DNA from: Leuctra nigra
Lineage: Eukaryota > Arthropoda > Insecta > Plecoptera > Leuctridae
Assembly: GCA_934045905.1 (NCBI GenBank)
Contig: OW203767.1
Location: forward strand, 24,431,073-24,495,072
Direction of reading: 5' to 3'
Length of the DNA: 64,000 bases
In this document: piece by piece, positions 37,201-42,940 of the stretch
Position numbering within the stretch: the first letter of the stretch is position 1
Layout: the number at the start of each line of letters is the position of its first letter
Notes under the pieces: model-generated
Database searches by the model: none
What the model saw: the letters and a program-made list of their open reading frames with translations, nothing else
Told to the model about the DNA's origin: nothing
Program-made: the position numbers and the translations under genes

Positions 37201-37361
37201 TCGAGTGTCATTCCCACGAGAAGACCAAGCTCTATTACCTGGCCGAGGCCTACAACAAGGAATCGGAAGCCGAGAAGATATACCAAATGGTGAACCAATT
37301 CAAAGTGCCGGCCGGACCTCCAATCGACGTGACCGGCTTGAATCCAGCCGTCACGAATTGA
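3604..37361 (+). CDS. mino: Glycerol-3-phosphate 1-O-acyltransferase (GPAM/GPAT1, mino-like), 15 exons
   Basis: Catalyses the first step of glycerolipid synthesis, acyl-CoA + glycerol-3-phosphate to lysophosphatidate, at the mitochondrial outer membrane or ER. Exons: 3604-3665, 16680-16899, 21168-21317, 23508-23666, 24391-24563, 27011-27244, 28018-28205, 28979-29214, 30124-30337, 30974-31158, 32162-32342, 33636-33865, 35408-35530, 36119-36311, 37138-37361. They sum to 2772 nt (923 aa plus stop) and every junction has GT/AG and a matching phase. Visible motifs: HRSHLD (His298, Asp303), GAFFIKRR (340-347), EGGRTRTGK (382-390) and VPVSLNYD (417-424), the four blocks of the PlsB/GPAT family. The C-terminal 500 aa also follow GPAM, not GNPAT. 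Human GPAM is 828 aa, so this protein is somewhat longer. The Drosophila orthologue minotaur is also reported to act in primary piRNA production. The first exon is the least certain part; symbol assigned by orthology. Confidence 0.9.
4262..4445. repeat. Dispersed repeat with inverted ends, copy 1
   Basis: Inverted ends (ATGGTGTTTGAGCGAAACGG against CCGTTCATTTCGAATACCGT). Related, more decayed copies lie at 21755-21945 and 24075-24245, sharing the ATTATCAATGAAAT and CTACTAGAG blocks. Probably an old MITE. Confidence 0.6.
5025..5175 (+). mobile_element. Fragment of a hAT-like MITE
   Basis: Ends in TCCTGGATACGCCA, like the end of a hAT-type element, and holds GTGGCTGCGCCCCCAAACCCC, a variant of the GC-rich module found in other hAT MITEs of this window. 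The other end is not recognisable. Confidence 0.35.
6351..6928. repeat. 100-bp tandem repeat, six copies
   Basis: The unit beginning TTATACTTCATTGCTATTCA recurs at 6351, 6451, 6551, 6651, 6751 and 6851, exactly 100 bp apart, with only a few base changes. The last copy is cut at about 6928. Each unit includes the short repeat TTATACTATTATACTATTAC. Non-coding. Confidence 0.95.
8478..8541. repeat. (GGCT)n microsatellite
   Basis: About 13 GGCT units followed by AGCT variants. Confidence 0.95.
8560..8850. repeat. Old repeat with CCGGAAGTG motifs
   Basis: Carries GACCGGAAGTGAATTTATCC and AACCGGAAGTGGAAAATTTA about 140 bp apart in similar context. Resembles, distantly, the CCGGAAGT-bearing repeats at 25000-26000. 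Confidence 0.35.
10188..10216. repeat. (AT)n microsatellite
   Basis: Fourteen AT units followed by poly-T. Confidence 0.95.
10960..11085. mobile_element. Possible hAT-type fragment
   Basis: CAGTGTTGGATTAGTTCC followed by paired AAAGGAACTAGTTCC stretches resembles one end of a hAT-like MITE. No opposite end or target duplication was found. Confidence 0.25.
11553..12496. mobile_element. Foldback element with 415-bp arms
   Basis: Bases 11553-11967 and 12082-12496 are near-perfect inverted copies of equal length around a 114-bp spacer. Each arm holds an identical open frame (about 54 codons, MLCLAAVTGRNDFTNF start), one per strand. The peptide matches nothing I know. The arms meet the spacer at GCTTGGCGCATTG, a motif also at the arm-loop junction of three hairpins elsewhere in the window. 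Confidence 0.85.
13000..13110 (-). mobile_element. Decayed SINE fragment (minus strand)
   Basis: Read on the minus strand it shows CCCTCAGTCGAGAGGGAAAT, TGCTGGGAAGG and ACGACC blocks of the tRNA-derived SINE that is complete at 35588-35886. The tRNA-like head is missing. Confidence 0.6.
14785..15018. repeat. Direct duplication of about 115 bp
   Basis: The block AAATTTTGTCGAAATTAAGG to AATAAATA(A/T)ATTCGCGA occurs twice in a row (about 14785-14908 and 14912-15018) with small deletions in the second copy. Confidence 0.8.
15330..16003. mobile_element. Hairpin element with arms of about 300 bp
   Basis: Starts AGTCCAGTCAAAT and ends ATTTGACTGGACT; most of the sequence between pairs around a centre near 15660. 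The arms contain GCGCACCGGAAGT and long runs such as AAACGATAAGATT. Open frames in it are mirror images, not genes. Confidence 0.8.
16680..16899 (+). CDS. mino: GPAT exon 2
   Basis: Acceptor TGTCCACAG precedes 16680; donor GTAGGG follows 16899. Encodes protein residues 21-94 in GC-rich codons, unlike the AT-rich introns around it. An internal Met codon at 16690 is an alternative start. The exon ends on a codon boundary and joins exon 3 in phase 0. Confidence 0.8.
16900..20774 (+). other. GPAT intron 2, mostly plain
   Basis: AT-rich intron. Apart from a G22 tract at 17511-17532 and the small hairpin at 17727-17801, nothing recognisable was found over nearly 3.9 kb. Confidence 0.5.
17727..17801. 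repeat. Perfect 34-bp inverted repeat
   Basis: ACAAATTGATGAATGTCATA and the next 14 bases are repeated exactly in inverse after a 7-base loop (AATTATT). It could form a long perfect hairpin in RNA or DNA. Confidence 0.9.
20775..21158 (+). pseudogene. mino: Three tandem broken copies of GPAT exon 3
   Basis: Copies start at 20775, 20905 and 21035 (period 130, 130 and 124 bp), immediately before the real exon at 21168. Each has the ATGTTCCAG acceptor context and the first 70-odd bases of the exon (IYEELPLEVQSVFSGV), then lacks 7 bases (GCTGTCC of the real exon), which shifts the frame into TAA within the unit. None has the 3' half or a donor. They are partial duplications of the intron end plus exon start. 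Confidence 0.9.
21168..21317 (+). CDS. mino: GPAT exon 3
   Basis: Fifty codons between acceptor GTTCCAG and donor GTGAGT, phase 0 at both ends. The end of the exon (RPIMGSSCKACITSIP) matches the conserved Cys-containing stretch of GPAM just before its middle region (human FVGRCCYSCTP). Three damaged partial copies of this exon lie directly upstream at 20775-21158. Confidence 0.88.
21755..21945. repeat. Dispersed repeat, copy 2
   Basis: Shares AACGGTATTTGAACGAAAC, ATTATCAATGAAAT and the CTACTAGAGGTAGATGACGA block with the copy at 4262-4445. Confidence 0.55.
22660..22875 (+). mobile_element. Ancient tRNA-derived SINE copy
   Basis: Shows GGCCCCGGGTTCCATTCC (decayed B box), CTGACTGAGGG, AAGCAAATGCTAG and CATGACCGCCTCCTTC in the same order as the complete SINE at 35588-35886, and ends near CAATGCGACATC. 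Confidence 0.65.
23508..23666 (+). CDS. mino: GPAT exon 4
   Basis: Fifty-three codons, phase 0 at both ends, between TCTCTTGCAG and GTGAGT. Encodes residues 145-197 (start ESLASKASHQYAIQNV), the conserved helical stretch before the catalytic domain of the mino/GPAM family. Confidence 0.88.
24075..24245. repeat. Dispersed repeat, copy 3
   Basis: Most decayed copy of the 4262-type repeat: ACTGCTGGTCATTTTCC, CACCTACTCAAGTGAGAC and TCTGATGGTGCAAT are shared landmarks. Confidence 0.4.
24391..24563 (+). CDS. mino: GPAT exon 5
   Basis: Acceptor TTGTTGGCAG, donor GTGAGA after CTCAA. Encodes residues 198-254, highly charged (KKHEKRAKLIIDNMRTSIS), corresponding to the basic segment before the first membrane region of GPAM. 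The split Lys codon AA|G joins exon 6. Confidence 0.88.
24666..26485 (+). mobile_element. Composite repeat A (CTAGTGGAGCGGTCGC end, CRE/ETS-like motifs, hairpin)
   Basis: Begins CTAGTGGAGCGGTCGCTCCA and is related in reverse orientation to the repeats ending at 50655 and 56275. The body consists of about 200-bp degenerate tandem units, each with CCGGAAGTGACGTCAT-like and CCGATTGGAATGAAA-like blocks, and it ends with the 403-bp hairpin 26083-26485. No transposase frame is seen. Lies in GPAT intron 5. Confidence 0.7.
26083..26485. mobile_element. 400-bp hairpin element, copy H1
   Basis: Ends ATCCCCATAAAAAACACTCC in inverse orientation; arms about 158 bp pair almost perfectly around a loop at 26241-26327. 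Arm-loop junction is ACTTGGCGCATCG. Same family as 48015-48411 and 48784-49191. Confidence 0.9.
26486..27010 (+). other. End of GPAT intron 5
   Basis: AT-rich, with repeated AGATATCTAG-type words at 26735-26780. No gene or element recognised. Confidence 0.4.
27011..27244 (+). CDS. mino: GPAT exon 6: acyltransferase motif I
   Basis: Acceptor TTTTGCTCAG, donor GTATGT. Encodes residues 255-333. It begins with the membrane segment VTAWVIYRLIPRF and contains motif I, LPLHRSHLDY, with the catalytic HX4D pair (His298, Asp303). The end (NLQIPFFG) aligns with NLNIPIFS of human GPAM. Confidence 0.95.
27353..27512. mobile_element. Small MITE-like inverted repeat
   Basis: Arms include GGACCAACTTTGGATTA and its inverse, and both arms carry TTAACTATCGA(T/A)AGTTA. 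Length 160 bp, in GPAT intron 6. Confidence 0.65.
28018..28205 (+). CDS. mino: GPAT exon 7: motifs II and III
   Basis: Acceptor TTGCACAG, donor GTGAGT. Carries motif II (GAFFIKRRLD) and motif III (FFIEGGRTRTGK), which bind the glycerol-3-phosphate phosphate group in this family. The GG in EGGRTR is as in bacterial PlsB; human GPAM has EGTRSR. Confidence 0.95.
28206..28978 (+). other. GPAT intron 7
   Basis: No element or exon recognised in this intron. Confidence 0.5.
28979..29214 (+). CDS. mino: GPAT exon 8: motif IV
   Basis: Acceptor GATCCCAG, donor GTGAGT. Begins GLLSVIMDAYMDG and carries motif IV (LLVPVSLNYDKL), then the conserved GEQLG/REQLGQPKQ and DFHQPFSLV stretches. Ends on a codon boundary. 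Confidence 0.95.
29215..30123 (+). other. GPAT intron 8
   Basis: No element or exon recognised. Confidence 0.5.
30124..30337 (+). CDS. mino: GPAT exon 9
   Basis: Acceptor CCGTTGCAG, donor GTCAGT. Encodes residues 475-546, the variable linker after the catalytic domain, ending in HRQLVESIARHVIY, which matches RRLIANLAEHILF of human GPAM. The last base G completes the Asp codon of exon 10. Confidence 0.9.
30338..30973 (+). other. GPAT intron 9
   Basis: No element or exon recognised. Confidence 0.5.
30974..31158 (+). CDS. mino: GPAT exon 10
   Basis: Acceptor CTCCTCCACAG, donor GTACAT. Encodes the TAVMSTNAVAFLLLHKFRSG region, parallel to SCAIMSTHIVACLLLYRHRQG of GPAM, and ends GFSGESVDVVTHA (human GFSGNSEDVVMHA). 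Confidence 0.92.
31519..32079. mobile_element. Pogo/Tigger-like MITE
   Basis: Inverted ends CAGTAAACCCT(C/T)GTTAAT-type, about 24 bp, flanked by TA on both sides (31517-31518, 32080-32081). The end sequence and TA target are typical of the pogo branch of Tc1/mariner. 561 bp, no transposase. Inside GPAT intron 10. Confidence 0.85.
32162..32342 (+). CDS. mino: GPAT exon 11
   Basis: Acceptor TTCTCAG, donor GTGAGG. Encodes LELLGPSL to MDSVV. The PHVIELSYYSNAMLSQYIM stretch matches SVFELNFYSNGVLHVFIM of human GPAM. Confidence 0.92.
32871..33560. mobile_element. MITE with CCGTATTAACTCGTG ends
   Basis: Inverted ends CCGTATTAACTCGTGTATAA plus GACGC, flanked by TA. The unit GTGTATAAGACGCA is repeated three times at the left side. 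690 bp, non-coding; the TA target suggests the Tc1/mariner/pogo group. In GPAT intron 11. Confidence 0.85.
33636..33865 (+). CDS. mino: GPAT exon 12
   Basis: Acceptor TTATTTTCAG, donor GTGAGT. Encodes residues 668-744 including YEFIFAKPCQDLEDLVVDSI, the C-terminal helical region of the mino family. Codon use is clearly more AT-rich than in exons 6-11. Confidence 0.9.
33915..35098. mobile_element. hAT-type non-autonomous element, 1.18 kb
   Basis: Inverted ends TAGGGTTGGGCGAACC, flanked by a perfect 8-bp target duplication ATTACAGA (33907-33914 and 35099-35106). Subterminal GGTTCGAAAA(C)GAACC repeats. No transposase. A 5'-truncated relative lies at 47159-47694. In GPAT intron 12. Confidence 0.93.
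35408..35530 (+). CDS. mino: GPAT exon 13: acidic loop
   Basis: Forty-one codons, phase 0 at both ends, between TTGTTTTCAG and GTATTT. Contains the acidic DFSSDEEEVPEY segment, the counterpart of SDEEDEDSDFGEEQ in human GPAM. AT-rich codon use. Confidence 0.9.
35588..35886 (+). mobile_element. tRNA-derived SINE, complete copy
   Basis: Head resembles a tRNA: A box TTGGCTGAGTGGTAACGC and B box GGGTTCGATTCC. The body has CCCTCAGTCGAGAGGC and ACCGCCTCCTTCCCACC, and the tail is A-rich after AGTGCGACGTTAAGCCC. Flanked by a 9-bp direct repeat AGAGAAGGT (35579-35587, 35887-35895). In GPAT intron 13. Confidence 0.9.
36119..36311 (+). CDS. mino: GPAT exon 14
   Basis: Acceptor CTGCTTGCAG, donor GTGAGT. 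Encodes EFLHSVLRPMLDAYSVSALC, matching FLQRLLGPLLEAYSSAAIF of GPAM, and ends in GFIQYG with a split Gly codon. Confidence 0.92.
36371..36630 (+). mobile_element. tRNA-derived SINE, 5'-truncated copy
   Basis: Very similar to the copy at 35588-35886, starting within the A box (AATGGTAACGCTCTGAAC) and ending in AGTGCGACGTTAAGTCCCAG plus A-rich tail. In GPAT intron 14. Confidence 0.88.
37138..37361 (+). CDS. mino: GPAT exon 15 and stop
   Basis: Acceptor ATTCCGCAG. Encodes the last 73 residues (AVDAIKCSLKLFEHWRVL, like YCLVKNAVKMFKDIGV in GPAM) and ends with TGA at 37359-37361. Candidate AATAAA signals follow at 37960 and 38639. Confidence 0.92.
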
Positions 37362-38818
37362 AGCTGCGCTCGTTGACGCGTCTAAAGTACGTCGTTGTTA
37401 TTCTGATGAACACTTATTATTACTATATGACAGTTGCTCAAATCTGTTACTGTATTTTGCTGTTTAACCGCCGGTAACTAGGTACTTAGTGACAGACACG
37501 TGATCTGTAAGGTGTCTGATTGTTACATTTTGTTCATAGTCTCGGCGGGCCTTCCGAGAGTAAAGCTTTCACTTGTCTCGTGAAAGAGTAGGAGGAACAC
37601 ACGTACATATATACATAGTCGTTGGTAATGATTCCAGTGCTGCCAATGCGCACAATTTTATGACTTTTTGTACCTACCATGAAACAATAGAAATGTTTAG
37701 GGGTGTGCAAATCCAGGTTTTTTAATTCGAATCCAAACCGAAACCCTAACCCGAATCTTTGGATCACGGTTTTACATAGAACCTATGTAAAACTGTAATA
37801 TAAAATCAAAAATGTGAAAATAACCCTTTTGATGGATGATCGCTTATCAACGATATCAAAGCGTTGCGCGGAGCGTTTGCCTAGTTATTGAACAATAGAC
37901 AAAAGTAAGATAATATTTGTAATCTAACGACAGCAATGTTGTGATGGGCACAGTTGGATAATAAAGCCAATTTATTACTTATAGTCTTTTCAGAGTTGAA
38001 TGATGGTTAAAATTAGGTATGTTTGCCTAACCCCACTATTCGACACTTTCTCCACCAAAATTGTAAATCAGTTCAAGACTGTGCCAGCGATATTGTGAAC
38101 TGCTTTACCTTTTGGGTTGAAGATAGTGCTAAAAAGTGGAGACAAAGGAACATACCTAATGCCATTAATCATTTACGTATGTAAAGTTGTAAATATATTT
38201 GAATTTCAAGCTGAAGCAGGAGTTAAGAATAATTTGAATTGCATTTTACTTGATGAATGTTTGAATTCATGTTGTGAAATCAACATGGTCATGTTGTAAA
38301 TGTATGATTTGGATTTGCACACTCCTAGAAATGATCATTACAACTGGACACACATTTTAAAAAGTTAAAATACTCTATGGATAGACTTTTGTATACTTTT
38401 CTAGTCCTCCTTTTACTCTGTGCAATGTAATTCGATGGCAGGTTAACATTTTGTATCATGTGTACCATGATTTAATGGTTCCTAGCTATTTTACTTACTA
38501 CTTACCACGTAATCTTAATTAGTAATAGTTATGGAAACGTAATAAGAAAATACATTTTTTATTTCTATTAATAGTACATGTATTTTTGCTAAAGTTGGAT
38601 TTAAAATAAGTTTAAGTTTGATCTGCCAAACTTCTGACAATAAATCAATCCAATTGTACAAAAGATATGCATTCAAGTATAAAAAGACACATAACTAAAA
38701 TGAGTCAATTATGTACTTCCTGTCAATTTTTATCATCCTGTGTGTGAAAAATGTCCGACCAATAAGCCGACTCGACATGGTGTAGTATGGATATTTGATG
38801 TCCGTTCACTGTTTCTCG
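37362..38818. other. Convergent 3' ends of GPAT and LRRC27-like genes
   Basis: Both genes end here, tail to tail, 1.46 kb apart. Plus-strand AATAAA occurs at 37960-37965 and 38639-38644; a minus-strand AATAAA lies near 38559. If the distal signals are used, the two 3' UTRs overlap. No coding frame or mobile element was recognised. Confidence 0.45.
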
Positions 38819-38950
38819 TTATTTTGTAGGAGCACTTTTCCGTGGGTTACGATCGAGACAAGAGGTTGTGCTCCTTCGCTCGTTTAGTGACTCAAACTCA
38901 TTTGTGTTTCTTCTTTTAATGCTAGCGAGTTTTTCTTGAAGCCTAGCCAA
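38819..38950 (-). CDS. LRRC27: LRRC27-like exon 6 and stop
   Basis: Acceptor TTTTCTCCTACAG with a good pyrimidine tract. Encodes 43 residues (LARLQEKLASIKRRN to RNPRKSAPTK) and TAA. Too short to stand out as a frame; found by joining phases and acceptor. Confidence 0.7.
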   Translation of the reverse strand: MARLQEKLASIKRRNTNEFESLNERRSTTSCLDRNPRKSAPTK

Positions 38951-41900
38951 CTGTAGGAGAAAAAACAAATCCATTGTATGTTACCAATCGATAGAGCAGA
39001 CCTAAGTATGTAGTAGAGAATGAATGATCAACCTGTTTCAATTCAGAATCGAGCGCCGATTGTCTTAACTGCGGAGAAAGATGTTCATCACATTTCGGCA
39101 AACTCATGCTTTGGAGAGCTCTGAATATGTCAGACATCTCTTCACCGATATCTCTGTTGAATCACAAAAGATGTAATAAATTATTGTACTAACTATACTA
39201 CTGGTTGTCATTCCGATGTAACCCACGAACAGTTGAAGCATGTTGCTCACATACCTAGATCTCTCAATGGCTAACTGTTGTTTCGGCTTTTCTGTGCCGT
39301 CAAAAATAAGGTCCACATTGATGTCATATGGGGTCGATATTTCATAATTTTGTAGCCTTGGCATACTTTGACTTTTCCTATAATCCAACTGCCAATTCTT
39401 CAAAGTTTCTTGATCTCTGGAACATTGGATAGTACATTAAATGTAAGTTAAATTTACAACTGTGTTAAAGTTTCTTAAAATGAGGACGGAACTACTCTAC
39501 GTACCTCCGTCTCTGTAGAATCCTTTCTTGCTGCTCCAGCATATCTTTCAGTTTGCTTATCCACATCTCTTTAATAAAGTTCTCGCGAATTTTAGCTTCT
39601 CGGTTGATCAATTTTTGTTCATACTTTGTTATTTTTTTAGTCTGTGAATAAACTTTCTCTTCGATGCTCAACGCCTCTCCTTCAGGTAGTTTAACGGAAT
39701 CATCGGGATTCGTCTCGTCGACTTCGGATGGCTGCTTCAGATTTATTCTCAATGACTTGGGTCTTGCTTTGTTATTGGAAAACAGTGGCTTTTTATTCCC
39801 AATGCAAGATAATTGTTTCTCTTCCTCCATTTCAAATCTAGCTGCATTATGAAATTCATACTTTCTTGAAGGAGTTGCATAAGATTTTGACACATATTGA
39901 CGAGCTCGCTTCTCGTCCGTCAAACTCGATTCAAATTCTGCAAGTGGAAAAGTCTAGTTGAAGGAGCTTTTTAAATTGATACGATACAGATGTCGTGTTT
40001 TGATTACCTGAAGGTCTTGTGTTCTGATAAAAGAGCTCTGATATTGGACGTATATTCGATGGTGATTTCAGCTCCAGCTCATCACGCAGGAATTTTAGTA
40101 AGTGTTGGACTCCTTTAGCAATTATTTCGCGCTTCGGGTACGTGATCGGGTTGCCTTGCAGCTGCAAACCTCTCAAGTTTGACACCAATCCTAAGAACGT
40201 TATGTGCCAATTTAAAACTTCATTTACGGAAGAGAAACAGTTTTACTTTAATCATGTTGACCAGTTGAAGTGGAATAGAATACACATAAAAGGCTCCATC
40301 TATTTCTGCATTTAATAGCTTTTAGTCAGTCGAGTATTTCTAAAGATTTTTTATGTAAGTGCAGGGTGCGAATTGCTCAATTTTCAGAGGGGGGGATAGG
40401 AAATATAAACATTCCGAGACTGTTGGTAAATATAGCAAAGGCGAAAAATACGATTGTCCACGAATACAATGGGGGTCTGGGGGGAGGGCCCCCCAGCACC
40501 ATGCGGGTCCGGGGCGCATAGCCACGGGAAAGTTTGAATTTCAAGATTGGATTTGGTGCATTTCTAATCGATTTGTACACTGTTTGAAGCCCTTTTTCAT
40601 CACGACAAATGGCATTATAAAAGAGGAATTGCTTTTAATTTAAAGTGAAATCAGAAGTGGTGGGCAAGTAAAATAAATCTTATCAAATACAGCTGATTTG
40701 CTTATAAATGCAATTTGACAGTTGTTTTGTGGGACAATTAATTTTTATAATTTTAGATTTATTTCAGAAAAAAGTAGGTCTCTGTAGTTTCGTAGATTAA
40801 AAGCAGGGACCCGAACCGGTATGAACCTTTATAATTTCGGAACCAGAACCGGAACCGATATACTTTTTTCCCAAAGAACCGGAACCCGAACCTTTATAAT
40901 CAATTAGGTTCTTAAAGGTTCCTTCTTTTAATAAAAAATCATGTATATCACTTGGACATAATATTATTCACAAAGTTGTATAAAGTTAACTTTTTGATAA
41001 AATTTCCAAAATGTTTTTTTTGTAGAAATTTTTAATTCTTGATAAGAAATAATGATTCACATTATGCAAACGCTGCTTGAGTATTCAATTTTTTAATCTG
41101 ACTACTGCGATGAGAACTGCATTGCCGACAATTTGAATATGATAGCTCAGGAAAAATGAATGTTTACGTTGTCTTATGGAGAAATTTGCCGCCACTATAC
41201 TGTCTCCTCTGATATTTAGGTACTCTGCGCACTATCCTGTGAATTTTATACAGACACTGCCTACAACGGTGCTTGCATTAATAGGGAAATCCAAATCCAA
41301 CAATTCCATTAAATTTGACATTGGTAATACTGAAGTTTTTTAATATAGTTTGATTTAAAATTTTGGAACCGGAACCCGGAACCTTTATGCAGGAACCGGA
41401 ACCGAACCTTTAAGAATATTTGTTTCAGAACCGGAACCCGAACCTTTATAAAATAAAATTGTGGAACCGGAACCCGAACCTTTATTCATAAAGGTTCGGG
41501 TCCCTGATTAAAAATCATCATTTTACAGAAGGGGGGAAAATCTATCTCCCCTGCGATGCTTTATTGGGAAACAGAGCCGGGGATGAGAAAACCAGACGGG
41601 GGGAAATCCCCCCCATCAATACGCACCCTGTATGAGTGGATTTATTAGCAACTTGGAGCTTTTAGAGCTTCATGTGTATTCTATTCCTCTTATCTCGGAG
41701 AATTGGAACGATTGCTTTTGATGGAGACTTCCACTCGCTTAGTAAGTTTTGCACAATTCCTATACATACCTAGTTCTAGTGGCAACTTTTTAATATTATT
41801 TCGTTGTAGGAGAAGCGTTTCTAACGACGGATGGGCCGAGATGGTTATCGGCAATGTAGATAGTTCATTGTTTCTTATGTCTAACCATTTTAGTTGTTGC

Positions 41901-42100
41901 AATGAAGGAAAGAAATTGTTTGGCAGCTCTTTTATTTTATTTCCGTCTAAATATAAATATTTCACTTTCCGAAAATGATCGTAAAATGAGTCTGGAATTT
42001 CTGTGATGTTCCTCGCCATCAAATCGACGTAAATTCCATTGCTTGTAGCATTAGAGAGATCATTACACAGAACATCTGTTGCTTGGCAATCCATCATCAT
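38819..42100 (-). CDS. LRRC27: LRRC27-like leucine-rich repeat and coiled-coil protein, 6 exons
   Basis: Exons on the minus strand: 42100-41770, 40190-40008, 39937-39505, 39416-39255, 39153-39033, 38950-38819. They total 1362 nt, 453 aa plus TAA, with every phase agreeing. The N-terminal 145 residues hold about four leucine-rich repeats (VKYLYLDGNKIKELP, LKWLDIRNNELSTLP, LETLLLQRNNIKKLP, LRGLQLQGNPITYP), matching human LRRC27 in the LTWLDLRFNKIKALP to KMLPVELG stretch. After this come a polar linker, a long charged coiled coil (KVYSQTKKITKYEQKLINRE onward) and a basic C-terminus with LARLQEKLASIK. Start: the first of three ATGs at 42100. The gene converges on the acyltransferase gene and diverges from NELF-A. 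The function of LRRC27 is poorly known; the family call comes from recall of alignment only. Confidence 0.78.
39033..39153 (-). CDS. LRRC27: LRRC27-like exon 5
   Basis: Acceptor GATTCAACAG, donor GTTGAT (weaker than the other donors). Encodes DIGEEMSDIFRALQSM to SALDSELKQ, phase 0 at the end. Confidence 0.7.
39255..39416 (-). CDS. LRRC27: LRRC27-like exon 4
   Basis: Acceptor AATGTTCCAG, donor GTATGT. Continues the coiled coil (DQETLKNWQLDYRKSQ) and ends in QQLAIERSR with a split Arg codon. Confidence 0.75.
39505..39937 (-). CDS. LRRC27: LRRC27-like exon 3: linker and coiled coil
   Basis: Acceptor CCACTTGCAG, donor GTACGT after CGGAG. A polar linker (ESSLTDEKRARQYVSKS) is followed by a Lys/Glu-rich heptad region ending in MLEQQERILQRRR. 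Confidence 0.8.
40008..40190 (-). CDS. LRRC27: LRRC27-like exon 2: last LRR
   Basis: Acceptor CGTTCTTAG, donor GTAATC. Encodes GLVSNLRGLQLQGNPITYP, then KGVQHLLKFLRDELEL, like the QKGLVAIQRFLRMW segment that follows the LRRs in human LRRC27. Confidence 0.8.
40364..41631. mobile_element. hAT-type element, outer member of a nested pair
   Basis: Ends CAGGGTGCGAATTG and its inverse CAATACGCACCCTG. Flanks TGTAAGTG and TATGAGTG match at 6 of 8 positions, a possible decayed target duplication. Its interior holds the GC-rich module (about 40455-40525) and is split by another hAT element at 40804-41514. In intron 1 of the LRRC27-like gene. Confidence 0.75.
40804..41514. mobile_element. hAT-type element nested in the previous one
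   Basis: Ends CAGGGACCCGAACC and GGTTCGGGTCCCTG; flanks ATTAAAAG and ATTAAAAA form a 7/8 target duplication. Many subterminal GGAACC(C)GAACCTTTA repeats. No transposase. Confidence 0.88.
41770..42100 (-). CDS. LRRC27: LRRC27-like exon 1: leucine-rich repeats
   Basis: 110 codons from ATG 42100 to GAACTAG before the donor GTATGT. Contains three full LRRs of the LxxLxLxxNxIxxLP type. The last G splits a Gly codon completed by exon 2. Confidence 0.8.
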
Positions 42101-42730
42101 TGCCTTATTTAAAATTTTGAAAAGTTTAGTATTTTACAGGCTGCAACTTATTTTAAGCACAGAAAACTTAATTATAAAACTTCAAAAGCACCTGTCACTC
42201 TATTCAAACAAATGAATATGAATCACAGGGAAAAGCAAACATTTGTTTTTTCTGGCCCTGTTGCTATGTAGTCAGTTGGTTGCTATGGAATAAAAATAAC
42301 AAGTTCAAGTGTTGCCTTATTTTAGAAGTAAACAAATCGAAATATTATTGATTTTTCCGAAAAATCAATATTTAAATGTTATACCTTCCATAGATAGATT
42401 TATAAATACAAAATAATAATAATATGGCTGCAGAAAAATTCACAATTTGACACTTTTGTTTTGTCTGTTTCAACGTTTCATACAATATTTCATAACCTAA
42501 ATGGAACACATTTACATTAATTCGGATTTCTATGCTGTGAGATAAATCTAAGCTTCAAAAGTTAATAACTACAATTTCTTGAATATCTCTTGATTTGGAA
42601 CTGAATTTTTAAAGTATCCTCCTTTTTGAATGTTGCCGCATTTGTTGTTCATATTTCCCGCTAAAATTAATGAAACTACGGCAGCGCTAATACGCGGTTT
42701 GCGGCAAAATCTTACATTACTCGATTCAAT
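42101..42730. promoter_or_regulatory. Probable bidirectional promoter of LRRC27-like and NELF-A genes
   Basis: About 630 bp separate the two divergent start codons. The stretch is AT-rich, contains no open frame of note and no recognisable element, so it must hold both 5' UTRs and promoters unless distant 5' exons exist. No TATA box or initiator could be assigned with confidence. Confidence 0.5.
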
Positions 42731-42940
42731 ATGGCGAATGTACGAGACAGTGATACTTCGTTGTGGCTTCATAATAAACTAGGAATATCAAATGATTCCT
42801 GGACTGGAGGTTCTATTTGTTCTCAATTAAACGCGGAAGTGTTAAGGAATATTAAGGACTGTTTTTTGGACCTACAAACACAAGTGAAACTTAAATTATT
42901 GCTATCATTTTTTCACATCCCAAGACGCAATGTTGAGGAG
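42731..42940 (+). CDS. Nelf-A: NELF-A exon 1
   Basis: Seventy codons from ATG 42731 to the donor GTAAGA. Encodes the start of the NELF-C-binding N-terminal domain. AT-rich codons, unlike exons 3-8. Phase 0 at the end. Confidence 0.95.

Noticed and set aside
16690..37361. Assignment as GNPAT (dihydroxyacetone-phosphate acyltransferase)
   Set aside because: GNPAT lacks the C-terminal blocks seen here (MST..AV..LLL, GFSG.S.DVV.HA, YYSN), which match GPAM/mino, and no peroxisomal C-terminal signal is present.
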